DNA from: Williamsia phyllosphaerae
GTDB lineage: Bacteria > Actinomycetota > Actinomycetes > Mycobacteriales > Mycobacteriaceae
DNA length: 64,000 bases
Assembly: GCF_014635305.1 (NCBI RefSeq)
Contig: NZ_BMCS01000001.1
Coordinates: forward strand, 62,001 to 126,000
Reading direction: 5' to 3'
Shown here: positions 45,504-54,106 of the stretch, piece by piece
Numbering within the stretch: the first letter of the stretch is position 1
How the letters are laid out: each line of letters opens with the position of its first letter
Translations under genes and position numbers: made by a program
The notes under the pieces: model-generated
Told to the model about the DNA's origin: nothing
Seen by the model: only the letters and a program-made list of their open reading frames with translations
Database searches by the model: none

Positions 45504-46717
45504 TTCTTCTCGTTCATCACGAGACGGTGTTCTGCCATGAACGGTGCCGGATACCCCGGCTTGGGCCGCACCTCGCCGAGCCAATCTGCCAGTGCGTCGG
45601 CACGCGCGCTCAGGTCTTTCGTCGCCGCGCGCGGAAGTTTCTCCAACGGGTGCAGCCCGATCGAGCCGTCCGGTCGGAAGAACCATCCGCCGACGATCCG
45701 ACCGTCCCACCAGATGCTCTGCCCGCCGTTGCCGTTGCGGTCGAACATCTCCGCGCCGTGCGCACCGAGGTACCACCCGCGCTCCTTCCACCCCATGGTG
45801 GTGGGGTCGAGCTCGGGCAGCACGGCCCCGGTCGGCGGCACCGGCTCCACGGGTTCGAGGTCGTCGGGCAGCAGGTATCCGGGCTCGAACCGGTCGGTGT
45901 CTACCTCGATGTCCACCTCCACCGCGTCGAGCTGCGCCAACGCGGTCCGGACGGCCTTCTTGGTCGATCCCAACCACCACACGATGTCGGTCTCGGTACC
46001 GGGCCCGAACGACCGCAGCCACCGCTCCACCATGGCCCGGTGTCCGGCCTCGGGATCGGCGAGAACCAGTTCAGTCCCCAGCCAGCGCGACATCGACGAC
46101 CACCGCGGCCGGGAGACATGCCAGCCCGCGGTGTTCGGTCCGCGGACGATGTCGCCGGCCGCGCTCATCATGTTCAGCACCCGCGGGCCCATCGGGGACG
46201 ACCCGCCCCACGTATCGAGCGGACCGGCGACGATGACACCGTCGAGTTGCGGAAGACGTTTGCGCAGTTCCGACGACGACGCGAGGGTGCCGTCGGACAG
46301 CTCGGCGACGACGGCCGACCGCGCCGTGTCGATCCACCCCTCGGGATCATCGAAGTCGGGGCTGCGCCGCAGATCGCGCAGCATGTTGGTCCGCTCGCTC
46401 GCCGCCACCCGCGGACCGACCGCGCTCACCGCGTCGGCGAGGGTCGCACGGTCGACGACGAACACGGTGCGACGCATCGCGAGCTGCTTGACGAGAGAAC
46501 GCGACTCGTACAGCAGGGCCTGGAGATCATCGGGCACGAAACCCGTTGTGCGCGCCCACACCGACATGAACACCGTCGGCGGGCAGGTGGCGTGCAGCGC
46601 GACGACCGCCCGGGCCACCTCGAGCGCGTCGTCGGCGCGGTCGGCGTCGGTCAGCAGGTGCCGTCGCAGCATGCGAGCACGCCTCTGCGCCGCGGTGACT
46701 CGCAACCGGGTGGACAT
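45500..46717 (-). CDS. AlkZ-like (HTH_42, winged-helix) DNA glycosylase family protein
   Basis: A 405-residue HTH_42/DUF1006 protein of three winged helices. It starts MSTRLRVTAAQRRARMLRR. VVALHATCPPTVFMSVWAR stands where characterised AlkZ/YcaQ proteins have the catalytic QxQ or QxD; here the residues are H-A-T. Other blocks are DIVWWLGSTKKAVRTAL and QSIWWDGRIVGGWFF, then GSIGLHPLEKLP. AlkZ proteins unhook interstrand crosslinks, and this variant may differ in activity. The 4-bp overlap with ogt strongly suggests DNA repair. Confidence 0.85.
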   Translation of the reverse strand: MSTRLRVTAAQRRARMLRRHLLTDADRADDALEVARAVVALHATCPPTVFMSVWARTTGFVPDDLQALLYESRSLVKQLAMRRTVFVVDRATLADAVSAVGPRVAASERTNMLRDLRRSPDFDDPEGWIDTARSAVVAELSDGTLASSSELRKRLPQLDGVIVAGPLDTWGGSSPMGPRVLNMMSAAGDIVRGPNTAGWHVSRPRWSSMSRWLGTELVLADPEAGHRAMVERWLRSFGPGTETDIVWWLGSTKKAVRTALAQLDAVEVDIEVDTDRFEPGYLLPDDLEPVEPVPPTGAVLPELDPTTMGWKERGWYLGAHGAEMFDRNGNGGQSIWWDGRIVGGWFFRPDGSIGLHPLEKLPRAATKDLSARADALADWLGEVRPKPGYPAPFMAEHRLVMNEKK

Positions 46718-46728
46718 CGACGCGCGGG

Positions 46729-47130
46729 TCAGCTCTGCGGGATGGCCGCGATCGCCTCGATCTCGACGAGTTGACCGTCGTGGGCGAGCACGGTGACACC
46801 GATCAGGGTGCCCGCCGGCTTGTGGGCACCGAAGGCCTCGACCACCGCGTCCCAGGCCACCGAGAGGTCGGCCTGCAGCCCCTCGGCGACGTAGACCGTC
46901 ACCTTGGCCACGTCCGAGAGCGAGGCGCCCGCCTCGGACAGGATGGTGGTGAGGTTGAGCATGCACTGGCGCGCCTGGGCCTGCACATCGCCGGGCCCGA
47001 AGGTCGATCCGTCGGCCTCGGTGGGTGCAGCGCCGGCGGTGAAGATGATCGATCCGGGCAACGCCGTTGCGCTGTAGGTGAATCCACCGTCGTAGAGCGT
47101 CTCGGAGCCGTTCAGGCGTAACTGCGACAT
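46729..47130 (-). CDS. Rid family protein without the RidA catalytic Arg
   Basis: A 133-residue YjgF/YER057c/UK114 fold protein ending in GQLVEIEAIAAI. RidA imine deaminases carry an Arg shortly after a Pro in this region (PAR). Here the text is HKPAGTLIGVTVL, with Gly in its place. It is thus likely a non-RidA Rid subgroup with another substrate. The ATG at 47130 has GGTCCCC upstream. It is first in a probable operon with the AlkZ-like gene (11-bp gap) and ogt, and divergent from a hydrolase gene. Confidence 0.88.
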   Translation of the reverse strand: MSQLRLNGSETLYDGGFTYSATALPGSIIFTAGAAPTEADGSTFGPGDVQAQARQCMLNLTTILSEAGASLSDVAKVTVYVAEGLQADLSVAWDAVVEAFGAHKPAGTLIGVTVLAHDGQLVEIEAIAAIPQS

Positions 47131-47260
47131 GGGGACCACCCTACGTCGTCGCCCTCCGGTGGCCCTCGTATCCGAGTAGCGTCGGTCTGTGTCCCGGATC
47201 TCGGGGTACCGCAGCGTCTCCAGCATCGGGCCTGTTCCGCTATCGATGAAGGAGCGCCGC

Positions 47261-48049
47261 ATGGCCGCATCCACACCGGTGATCTTCGTCCACGGCCTCT
47301 GGCTGCACTCGTCCACCTGGAAACCCTGGATCGATCTGTTCTCCGCCGAGGACATCCCCGCGTCTGCGCCCGGGTGGCCGCGCGAGCACTCCTCGGTGTT
47401 CAAGTGCCGTCAACGCGGCGAGGACGTAGTGGGCATGGGGATCGCCGAGGTCGCGACGCACTACTCGCGCATCGCCGCCGAGTTCGACAGCCCGCCGGTG
47501 GTGGTCGGTCACTCGCACGGTGGCCTCGTCGCCGAGTACCTGCTCGCACGCGGGCTCGCGTCAGCCGCCGTCGCCATCGACCCGGCCCGACTGAGCGAAG
47601 AACTGCCACAACCCATCTCGCAGCTGATCGCGGAGTACCCCGCCATGGCGAACCCGGCCAACCGCGGCCGCGAGGTGAACCTGAACAACCGCCAGTTCCG
47701 GTCGGTGTTCGGCAATGCGATCGGCGAGGACGAGTCGGACAGCCTGTACGAACGCTGGACGATCCCTGCCTCCGGAGCGCTGCTGTTCGAGACCGATTTC
47801 GCGGGCAGCGAGCCGCCCGCGGCCGACGACCCGGCCCGCGGCCCACTGCTCCTCGTCTCCAGCGGCCGGGGTCAGGACGCCGACGACGCCGCGCCCACGT
47901 CCAGCTTCGAGTCGTACCGTCACGCCGACGCGGTCACCGAGCGCCGCGTCTTCGCCGACCGTGGGCACTCACTGGTCATCGACAACGGCTGGTCCGACGT
48001 CGCGAAGTCCGTTCTCGAATGGGTCACCGCACGGAGCGACCGCGGATGA
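47261..48049 (+). CDS. Alpha/beta-hydrolase (Ser nucleophile)
   Basis: A 262-residue alpha/beta-hydrolase. VIFVHGLWLHSSTW is the oxyanion loop, VVVGHSHGGLVAEYLL the nucleophile elbow, and a C-terminal FADRGHSLVID the His. It is of the lipase/thioesterase-like type and lacks a signal peptide. GAAGGAG lies 8 nt before ATG 47261, which is preferred over the in-frame start at 47189. Its stop overlaps the start of an FNT-family transporter by 4 bp, an unusual pairing. The substrate is unknown. Confidence 0.88.
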   Translation: MAASTPVIFVHGLWLHSSTWKPWIDLFSAEDIPASAPGWPREHSSVFKCRQRGEDVVGMGIAEVATHYSRIAAEFDSPPVVVGHSHGGLVAEYLLARGLASAAVAIDPARLSEELPQPISQLIAEYPAMANPANRGREVNLNNRQFRSVFGNAIGEDESDSLYERWTIPASGALLFETDFAGSEPPAADDPARGPLLLVSSGRGQDADDAAPTSSFESYRHADAVTERRVFADRGHSLVIDNGWSDVAKSVLEWVTARSDRG

Positions 48050-48849
48050 CCGAGGAGCAGCGCCGCAGCATCGGACGCAACGACGGCCCGCTCGAGAGCG
48101 AACTCGAGGACAGCTTCGAGGCAATCGTCACCGAGGGGGCCGAGCGGCTACACCGCACCGTCCGGACGGTGATCATCACCGGCCTTTTCGGCGGCATCGA
48201 GGTCGCCCTGGGCATCATGGCGATGTTGGCCGTGCTGCACGAGACGGGCAACCACCTGCTCGCCGGACTGGCGTTCAGCATCGGGCTCATCGCGATCTTC
48301 CTGGCGCACAGCGAGTTGTTCACCGAGGATTTCCTGATGCCCGTCGCGGCGGTGGTGTCTCGAGACGGGTCCGTCGCCCAGCTGGCCAAGCTGTGGATCG
48401 GGACGCTCGCGGCCAACCTCGTCGGCGGGTGGGCGATCATGTGGATCATCACGCGGGCGTTTCCCGAATGGTCCGACGTGCTGAGCGAATCCGCACACCA
48501 TTTCGTCGACGCGCCGCTCGCGCTGCAGTCGATCTGCCTCGCCGTGCTCGGCGGGGCCACGATGACCCTGTTGACCCGCATGCAACAGGGGACGCAGTCC
48601 GACGTGGCGAAGATCGTCGCGGCGGTCGGCGCCGCATTCCTGCTCGCCGGCCTGCAGCTGTTCCACTCGGTCCTGGACTCGCTGATCATCTTCGGTGCCA
48701 TCCAGAGCGGCGCCTCGGTCAGCTACCTCGACTGGCTCAACTGGTTCTGGTACACCACCGCGTTCAACATCATCGGCGGTGTGGTGCTGGTGACGGCGCT
48801 GCGACTGCTCCGCACCAAGGAACTCGTGGACGAGGAACGCGAGCGCTGA
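48046..48849 (+). CDS. Formate/nitrite transporter (FNT, YfdC-like) family channel
   Basis: A 267-residue membrane protein with a cytoplasmic N-terminus of about 35 residues (ESELEDSFEAIVTEGAERLH) and six helices. FNT features are GNHLLAGLAFSIGLI, HSELFTEDFLMPV and WIGTLAANLVGGWAI, then FNIIGGVVLVTALRLL. The charged N-terminal segment resembles E. coli YfdC more than FocA or NirC, so the transported anion is unclear. It is translationally coupled to the preceding hydrolase, so it may move that enzyme's acid product. This is inference. Confidence 0.9.
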   Translation: MTEEQRRSIGRNDGPLESELEDSFEAIVTEGAERLHRTVRTVIITGLFGGIEVALGIMAMLAVLHETGNHLLAGLAFSIGLIAIFLAHSELFTEDFLMPVAAVVSRDGSVAQLAKLWIGTLAANLVGGWAIMWIITRAFPEWSDVLSESAHHFVDAPLALQSICLAVLGGATMTLLTRMQQGTQSDVAKIVAAVGAAFLLAGLQLFHSVLDSLIIFGAIQSGASVSYLDWLNWFWYTTAFNIIGGVVLVTALRLLRTKELVDEERER

Positions 48850-48869
48850 CGCCCGGTCGGACCGACACA

Positions 48870-48902
48870 GGACCCCGCCGCGATCACGTCGCGACGGGGT
48901 CC
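48870..48902 (+). terminator. Terminator after the hydrolase-FNT operon
   Basis: GGACCCCG / CGGGGTCC (48870-48877 and 48895-48902) is extended by CGCGA/TCGCG past one mismatch, 20 bp after the FNT stop. It may also serve the convergent LapA-domain gene (stop at 48919). Confidence 0.75.
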
Positions 48903-48918
48903 GGTGGAGCGGAGGAGA

Positions 48919-49188
48919 TCAGCGCAGCGCGCGGCGGGCGCGAACGGCTCCGCTGAGGGTCAACGCGACCACGGCACCGACGACGGCCGAACCCAGCAGC
49001 GCGACACCGACACCCAGGTCGAAGTCCCACGCGATGAAGCTGATGCTGGTGTGCACCGTGTTCTGCAGGACGAAGACGACGAGCGCGGCGACGAGAACGG
49101 TCGCGACGGCGAGCATCAGCTTCGACGCGGCACCGAAGGTGCGGCGTCCGGAACGGTGGGTCGTGGTGTCGGTGGTGGCGGTGGCCAT
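48919..49188 (-). CDS. LapA-domain (DUF1049) small membrane protein
   Basis: An 89-residue protein with two hydrophobic helices. The first ends in the LapA signature VVFVLQNTVHTSISFIAWDF, followed by GVGVALLGSAVVGAVVAL. In E. coli LapA helps control LPS synthesis; in actinobacteria without LPS its role is unknown. ATG 49188 is preceded by AGAAGGCATC. It lies beside another small stress-type gene (CsbD). Confidence 0.85.
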   Translation of the reverse strand: MATATTDTTTHRSGRRTFGAASKLMLAVATVLVAALVVFVLQNTVHTSISFIAWDFDLGVGVALLGSAVVGAVVALTLSGAVRARRALR

Positions 49189-49332
49189 GGCGATGCCTTC
49201 TCTCTCAGAGGTGGTGAAAGTGGGTGGTTCAGGGCGGGGCGAGGGCGGGTGGCCGAATCGCGGCCCTGCGGGTCGCCGCCGGATGGGCGGCGACCCGACG
49301 AGCATGTGTCGAACGGCAGATCAAGGGGCTGA

Positions 49333-49503
49333 TCAGCTCAGCTTGTCCTTGATGTTCTCGCCGACCTTCTTGGCGCCGGAGACGCCCTGGTCCTTCTTGC
49401 CCTCGGCCTCGAGATCCTTGTTGTCGGTCACGTCACCGACGACCTCCTTGGCCTTGCCGATCGCGTCTTCTGCAGCGTTCTTGGCCTTGTCGACGATTCC
49501 CAT
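49333..49503 (-). CDS. CsbD-family stress protein
   Basis: A 56-residue hydrophilic protein: MGIVDKAKNAAEDAIGKAKE, then VGDVTDNKDLEAEGKKDQ. This is the CsbD-like pattern found in general-stress (sigma-B type) regulons. It is charged, lacks Cys and is probably helical or disordered. GGAAGGAATCACC precedes ATG 49503. No sigma-B-type promoter was confirmed by eye. Function is unknown. Confidence 0.9.
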   Translation of the reverse strand: MGIVDKAKNAAEDAIGKAKEVVGDVTDNKDLEAEGKKDQGVSGAKKVGENIKDKLS

Positions 49504-49620
49504 GGTGATTCCTTCCTCAGGTCCCGCGACCGGAGTGCCGCGGTTACATGAGATGAGTCGGCGGCCGACGGAGTTCTGCACTCGAGATCCCACGTGACAC
49601 CGATCACGAAGACGCGCTCG

Positions 49621-50709
49621 CTATCGGTGGATCGGGCCGTCGAGGGTCGACAAAGGTTGCGCCGAGGCGCCGGAGCGCTCCGCGATGATCTGAGCCACGA
49701 TCGACACGGCCGTCTCCTCGGGCGTGTGGGCGTCGAGGTCGAGACCCATCGGGCTGTGCAGACGAGCCAGGTCCTCGGTGGCCACACCGGCGTCGATGAG
49801 TCGCGACCACCGGTCGGCGTGGGTTCGACGGGATCCCATCGCCCCGACGAACGCGAACCGGTCGATCGTCAACGCCGCTTGAATGGTCGGGACGTCGAAC
49901 TTGTCGTCGTGGGTCATCACGGCGACCACCGTCCGTGCGTCGAGGCGTCCGGCCGCGTGCTCGGCGCGCAGGTACCGGTCCGGCCAGTCCACCACGACGT
50001 CGACACCCGGAAAACGCTGCGGCGATGCGAAAGTGGCGCGGGCATCGACAACGGCTACGTCGTAGCCGAGCGACCGGGCGGTGTCGCCCAGTGCCCGGAC
50101 GAAGTCGTTGGCGCCGGCCAGGATCATGCGCGGCGCGACCGCGAAGGACTGCACGAAGACCGTCGGACGGCACCCGGCCGCCTCCTCGCCACCGTTGATG
50201 TCGCTGCCGCCGACCAACCCGCTGCGACCGACCGCGAGCATCGCACGGGAATCGCGGTCGACGCGGTTCCACAGCGGATCCGGTTCGCCGGTGTCGCCTG
50301 CGCACAGCACCGTCCGGCTCGTGGGCACTGCGATGGTGGTCACGAGGGCGCACGGCGTCCGCGCCGCGATCCGATCGCGCAGGTCGACGAGGACGGCAGG
50401 ATCATCGACCCGCTCGACGAGCACCTCGATCTCGCCGCCACAGGTCAGACCGACCGCCAACGGGTCGATGTCGGATCCGCCGAAGCGCTCGAACGATGGT
50501 TCGCCAGTGGCGATCACGTCGGCGGCGACCGCGATCACCGCCGCCTCGACACACCCGGACGAAAGCGATCCGATCACGTCTCCAGCAGCGGTGACCATGA
50601 GCGCGGAACCCACCGTGCGCGGGGACGATCCGGTGACACCGACGATCCGCGCGAGTGCCACCGGCGATCGGGTGGACTCGACGACCAGGGCGTCGAGGAT
50701 GTCGAGCAT
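49621..50709 (-). CDS. XdhC/CoxI-family molybdenum-hydroxylase accessory protein
   Basis: A 362-residue XdhC-type protein. The N-terminal domain is GSSPRTVGSALMVTAAGDVI with SLSSGCVEAAVI. A C-terminal Rossmann-like domain has AVMTHDDKFDVPTIQAAL, FVGAMGSRRTHADRW and LHSPMGLDLDAHTPEETA. XdhC proteins bind and sulfurate the molybdenum cofactor and insert it into xanthine or CO dehydrogenases. No such enzyme is encoded in this window, so it is an orphan here. The tRNA-Thr gene lies 42 bp upstream on the same strand. Confidence 0.93.
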   Translation of the reverse strand: MLDILDALVVESTRSPVALARIVGVTGSSPRTVGSALMVTAAGDVIGSLSSGCVEAAVIAVAADVIATGEPSFERFGGSDIDPLAVGLTCGGEIEVLVERVDDPAVLVDLRDRIAARTPCALVTTIAVPTSRTVLCAGDTGEPDPLWNRVDRDSRAMLAVGRSGLVGGSDINGGEEAAGCRPTVFVQSFAVAPRMILAGANDFVRALGDTARSLGYDVAVVDARATFASPQRFPGVDVVVDWPDRYLRAEHAAGRLDARTVVAVMTHDDKFDVPTIQAALTIDRFAFVGAMGSRRTHADRWSRLIDAGVATEDLARLHSPMGLDLDAHTPEETAVSIVAQIIAERSGASAQPLSTLDGPIHR

Positions 50710-50751
50710 CCAAAGAGATTATCGTGTTCAGCGACAGTGTGATCGGACTCG

Positions 50752-50826
50752 TGGAGCCTCCTGTCGGGATTGAACCGACGACCTTTCGCTTACAAGGCGA
50801 GTGCTCTACCGCTGAGCTAAGGAGGC
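50752..50826 (-). tRNA. tRNA-Thr (anticodon UGU)
   Basis: The minus strand folds as a full cloverleaf. The acceptor stem pairs GCCTCCT with AGGAGGC. The D-arm is GCTC..GAGC. The anticodon loop CTTGTAA carries TGT, which reads ACA. The T-arm has GTCGG-TTCAATC-CCGAC, and the 3' end is encoded TCCA. The anticodon stem has one mismatch at its base (C-A). It is divergent from thrE. Confidence 0.95.
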
Positions 50827-50842
50827 GTGTGTCTCGTGCGTG

Positions 50843-50848
50843 AGTATA
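50843..50848 (-). promoter_or_regulatory. -10 element of the tRNA-Thr promoter
   Basis: TATACT on the minus strand (50848-50843) lies 17 bp before the first tRNA base. No good -35 hexamer is seen at the right distance. Because this element overlaps any GTG start for thrE at 50827 or 50836, it supports ATG 50857 as the thrE start. Confidence 0.5.
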
Positions 50849-50856
50849 TCGGCCGG

Positions 50857-52365
50857 ATGTTGCGCCCATTGGCGGGCTCCAAGCGGGCCACGATCGACAC
50901 GATCGAGCCGTACACATCGCCGCTGTCGCCTCGGCAGCCGGTCGATCTCACCGACGACGGCGCGGTCACCGAGGTCCTCGACCTCGCCATCAAGGTCGGG
51001 TCGGTGCTGCTCGACTCAGGCACCGGCGCGATCGACACCTCGACTCAGATCCGGTTCGTGGCCGGAATGTTCGGCGTTGAGCGCTGCGACGTCGACGTGA
51101 CCTACAATACGATCATGGCCAGCGCCCGGCGCGGATCGGCGATGCCGCCGGTGACCGCGATGCGCACGGTGCACTACCGATCACTCGACTTCACCCGCCT
51201 GGCGCAGGTCGACCGACTCATCCGCAAGATCCGCAGCCTCGCCGTCACACCGGCCGAGGCCCACATCGTGATCGACGAGATCATCTCCGCGCCGCACCCG
51301 TACCCACGATGGCTCGCGACACTCGCGTGGTCGTCGATGGCGGCAGCGCTGTCGGTCACGCTGGGCGGCAACTGGCTTGTCGCTCTGGTGTCGTTCCTGA
51401 CAACCGCGGTCATCTACCGACTCAACCAGGCACTCAACCGTCTCGGCACGCCGGTGTTCTTCCAACAGATCGCGGGCGGTTTCGTCGCGGTGATCCCGGC
51501 GGCGGTCGTCTACCAGTATCAGGAGGCGCTCGGTGTCGGCATATCCCCGACGCTGGTCATCGCCGCGGGCGTGATCGTGCTGCTGTCCGGGCTGTCACTG
51601 GTCGGCTCGGTTCAGGACGCGATCACCGGCGCCCCCATCACCGGTGTCGCCCGGTTCTTCGAGTTGCTGATCCTGACCGGCGGGATCATCGCCGGCGTCA
51701 CCGTCGCGATCCAGCTGCTGGAGAGCACCGGCATCTACCTGCCGACGATCACCAGCACCACGCAGCTGGGCCTCATCGATGCCCCCGCCCAGATCATCGG
51801 TGGCGGTGTCGCGGCCGGTTCGTATGCGCTGGCCAGCTACGCGGAGAACCGCGCGCTTCCGGTGGCGTTCATGGGCGGGTTCATCGGTGCGGCGGTGTCG
51901 GCCGGTGCCGCCCTCGCCGAGGTCGGCGCGGTGATCGGAGGTGGCATGGCCGCGTTGACGGTCGGCTTCGTCGGTGGTCTCCTGGCCCGCCGCGCGCTCA
52001 CCCCGCCGCTGGTCGTCGCGGTCGCGGGCATCACCCCCCTGCTGCCCGGTCTGGCCGTCTACCGCGGTCTGTACGGCGTGCTCAACGAACAGACGCTCGA
52101 CGGTTTCACCGCCCTGGCGTCCGCTCTGGGCATCGGCGCCGCCCTGGCCGCAGGGGTGACCCTCGGCGAGTTCATCGCCCGCACCCTGCGGCGTCCGCGG
52201 ATCACGACGCGACCCACCCGCGCCCTGCTCACCGCGCGGTCGGCACTGCGGCCGAAACGGTTCACCCGACCCGACACCGAACCGCAGCCGGTCAGCGATC
52301 CGCTGCTCAGTGCCATCACCGAGCCGCTCCGGGCACAACCCGATTCGACGAACCGGGTAAAGTAG
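50857..52365 (+). CDS. thrE: Threonine/serine exporter ThrE
   Basis: A 502-residue exporter with a soluble N-terminal domain and about 10 membrane helices. It closely follows Corynebacterium glutamicum Thr[56 protein letters not shown], and [20 protein letters not shown], then [18 protein letters not shown]. It exports threonine and serine using the proton gradient. ATG 50857 (MLRPLAG) matches the ThrE N-terminus; earlier GTG codons would overlap the divergent tRNA-Thr promoter. It is head-to-head with a threonine tRNA. Confidence 0.95.
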   Translation: MLRPLAGSKRATIDTIEPYTSPLSPRQPVDLTDDGAVTEVLDLAIKVGSVLLDSGTGAIDTSTQIRFVAGMFGVERCDVDVTYNTIMASARRGSAMPPVTAMRTVHYRSLDFTRLAQVDRLIRKIRSLAVTPAEAHIVIDEIISAPHPYPRWLATLAWSSMAAALSVTLGGNWLVALVSFLTTAVIYRLNQALNRLGTPVFFQQIAGGFVAVIPAAVVYQYQEALGVGISPTLVIAAGVIVLLSGLSLVGSVQDAITGAPITGVARFFELLILTGGIIAGVTVAIQLLESTGIYLPTITSTTQLGLIDAPAQIIGGGVAAGSYALASYAENRALPVAFMGGFIGAAVSAGAALAEVGAVIGGGMAALTVGFVGGLLARRALTPPLVVAVAGITPLLPGLAVYRGLYGVLNEQTLDGFTALASALGIGAALAAGVTLGEFIARTLRRPRITTRPTRALLTARSALRPKRFTRPDTEPQPVSDPLLSAITEPLRAQPDSTNRVK

Positions 52366-52370
52366 AGGTC

Positions 52371-52541
52371 ATGCCAGCGAAGACCACGGACAAGACCGAC
52401 ATTCCCGACGAAGAACTGGCGACGGTCGCAGACGAGACAGCCCGTGCCGCGCGCCGCGTGGTGGCCGCGTTCGCCACCGACGCCGACGAGTGCCGGATGC
52501 TGCTGGCCATGCTCGGGATCGCACCCACCGACGAAGCCTGA
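52371..52541 (+). CDS. Small conserved protein upstream of otsA (Rv3489-like)
   Basis: A 56-residue protein, [20 protein letters not shown], then [20 protein letters not shown] and [13 protein letters not shown] similar small gene (Rv3489, about 54 aa) precedes otsA (Rv3490) in M. tuberculosis. AGAGG precedes the ATG, and otsA starts 2 bp after its stop, so the two are tightly coupled. One Cys in an amphipathic helix is notable. Function is unknown; regulation of OtsA is a guess from position. Confidence 0.8.
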   Translation: MPAKTTDKTDIPDEELATVADETARAARRVVAAFATDADECRMLLAMLGIAPTDEA

Positions 52542-52543
52542 GC

Positions 52544-54043
<1,500 letters not shown>

Positions 54044-54106
54044 TTGATCGCTGACCCGGTGCGCTCGATTGGACGGGTACCTGGTTTCTCGCTCTAGACT
54101 CACCGG

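Noticed and set aside
50752..50826. tRNA-Val assignment for this tRNA
   Set aside because: The anticodon loop reads CTTGTAA with TGT at positions 34-36, which decodes the threonine codon ACA.
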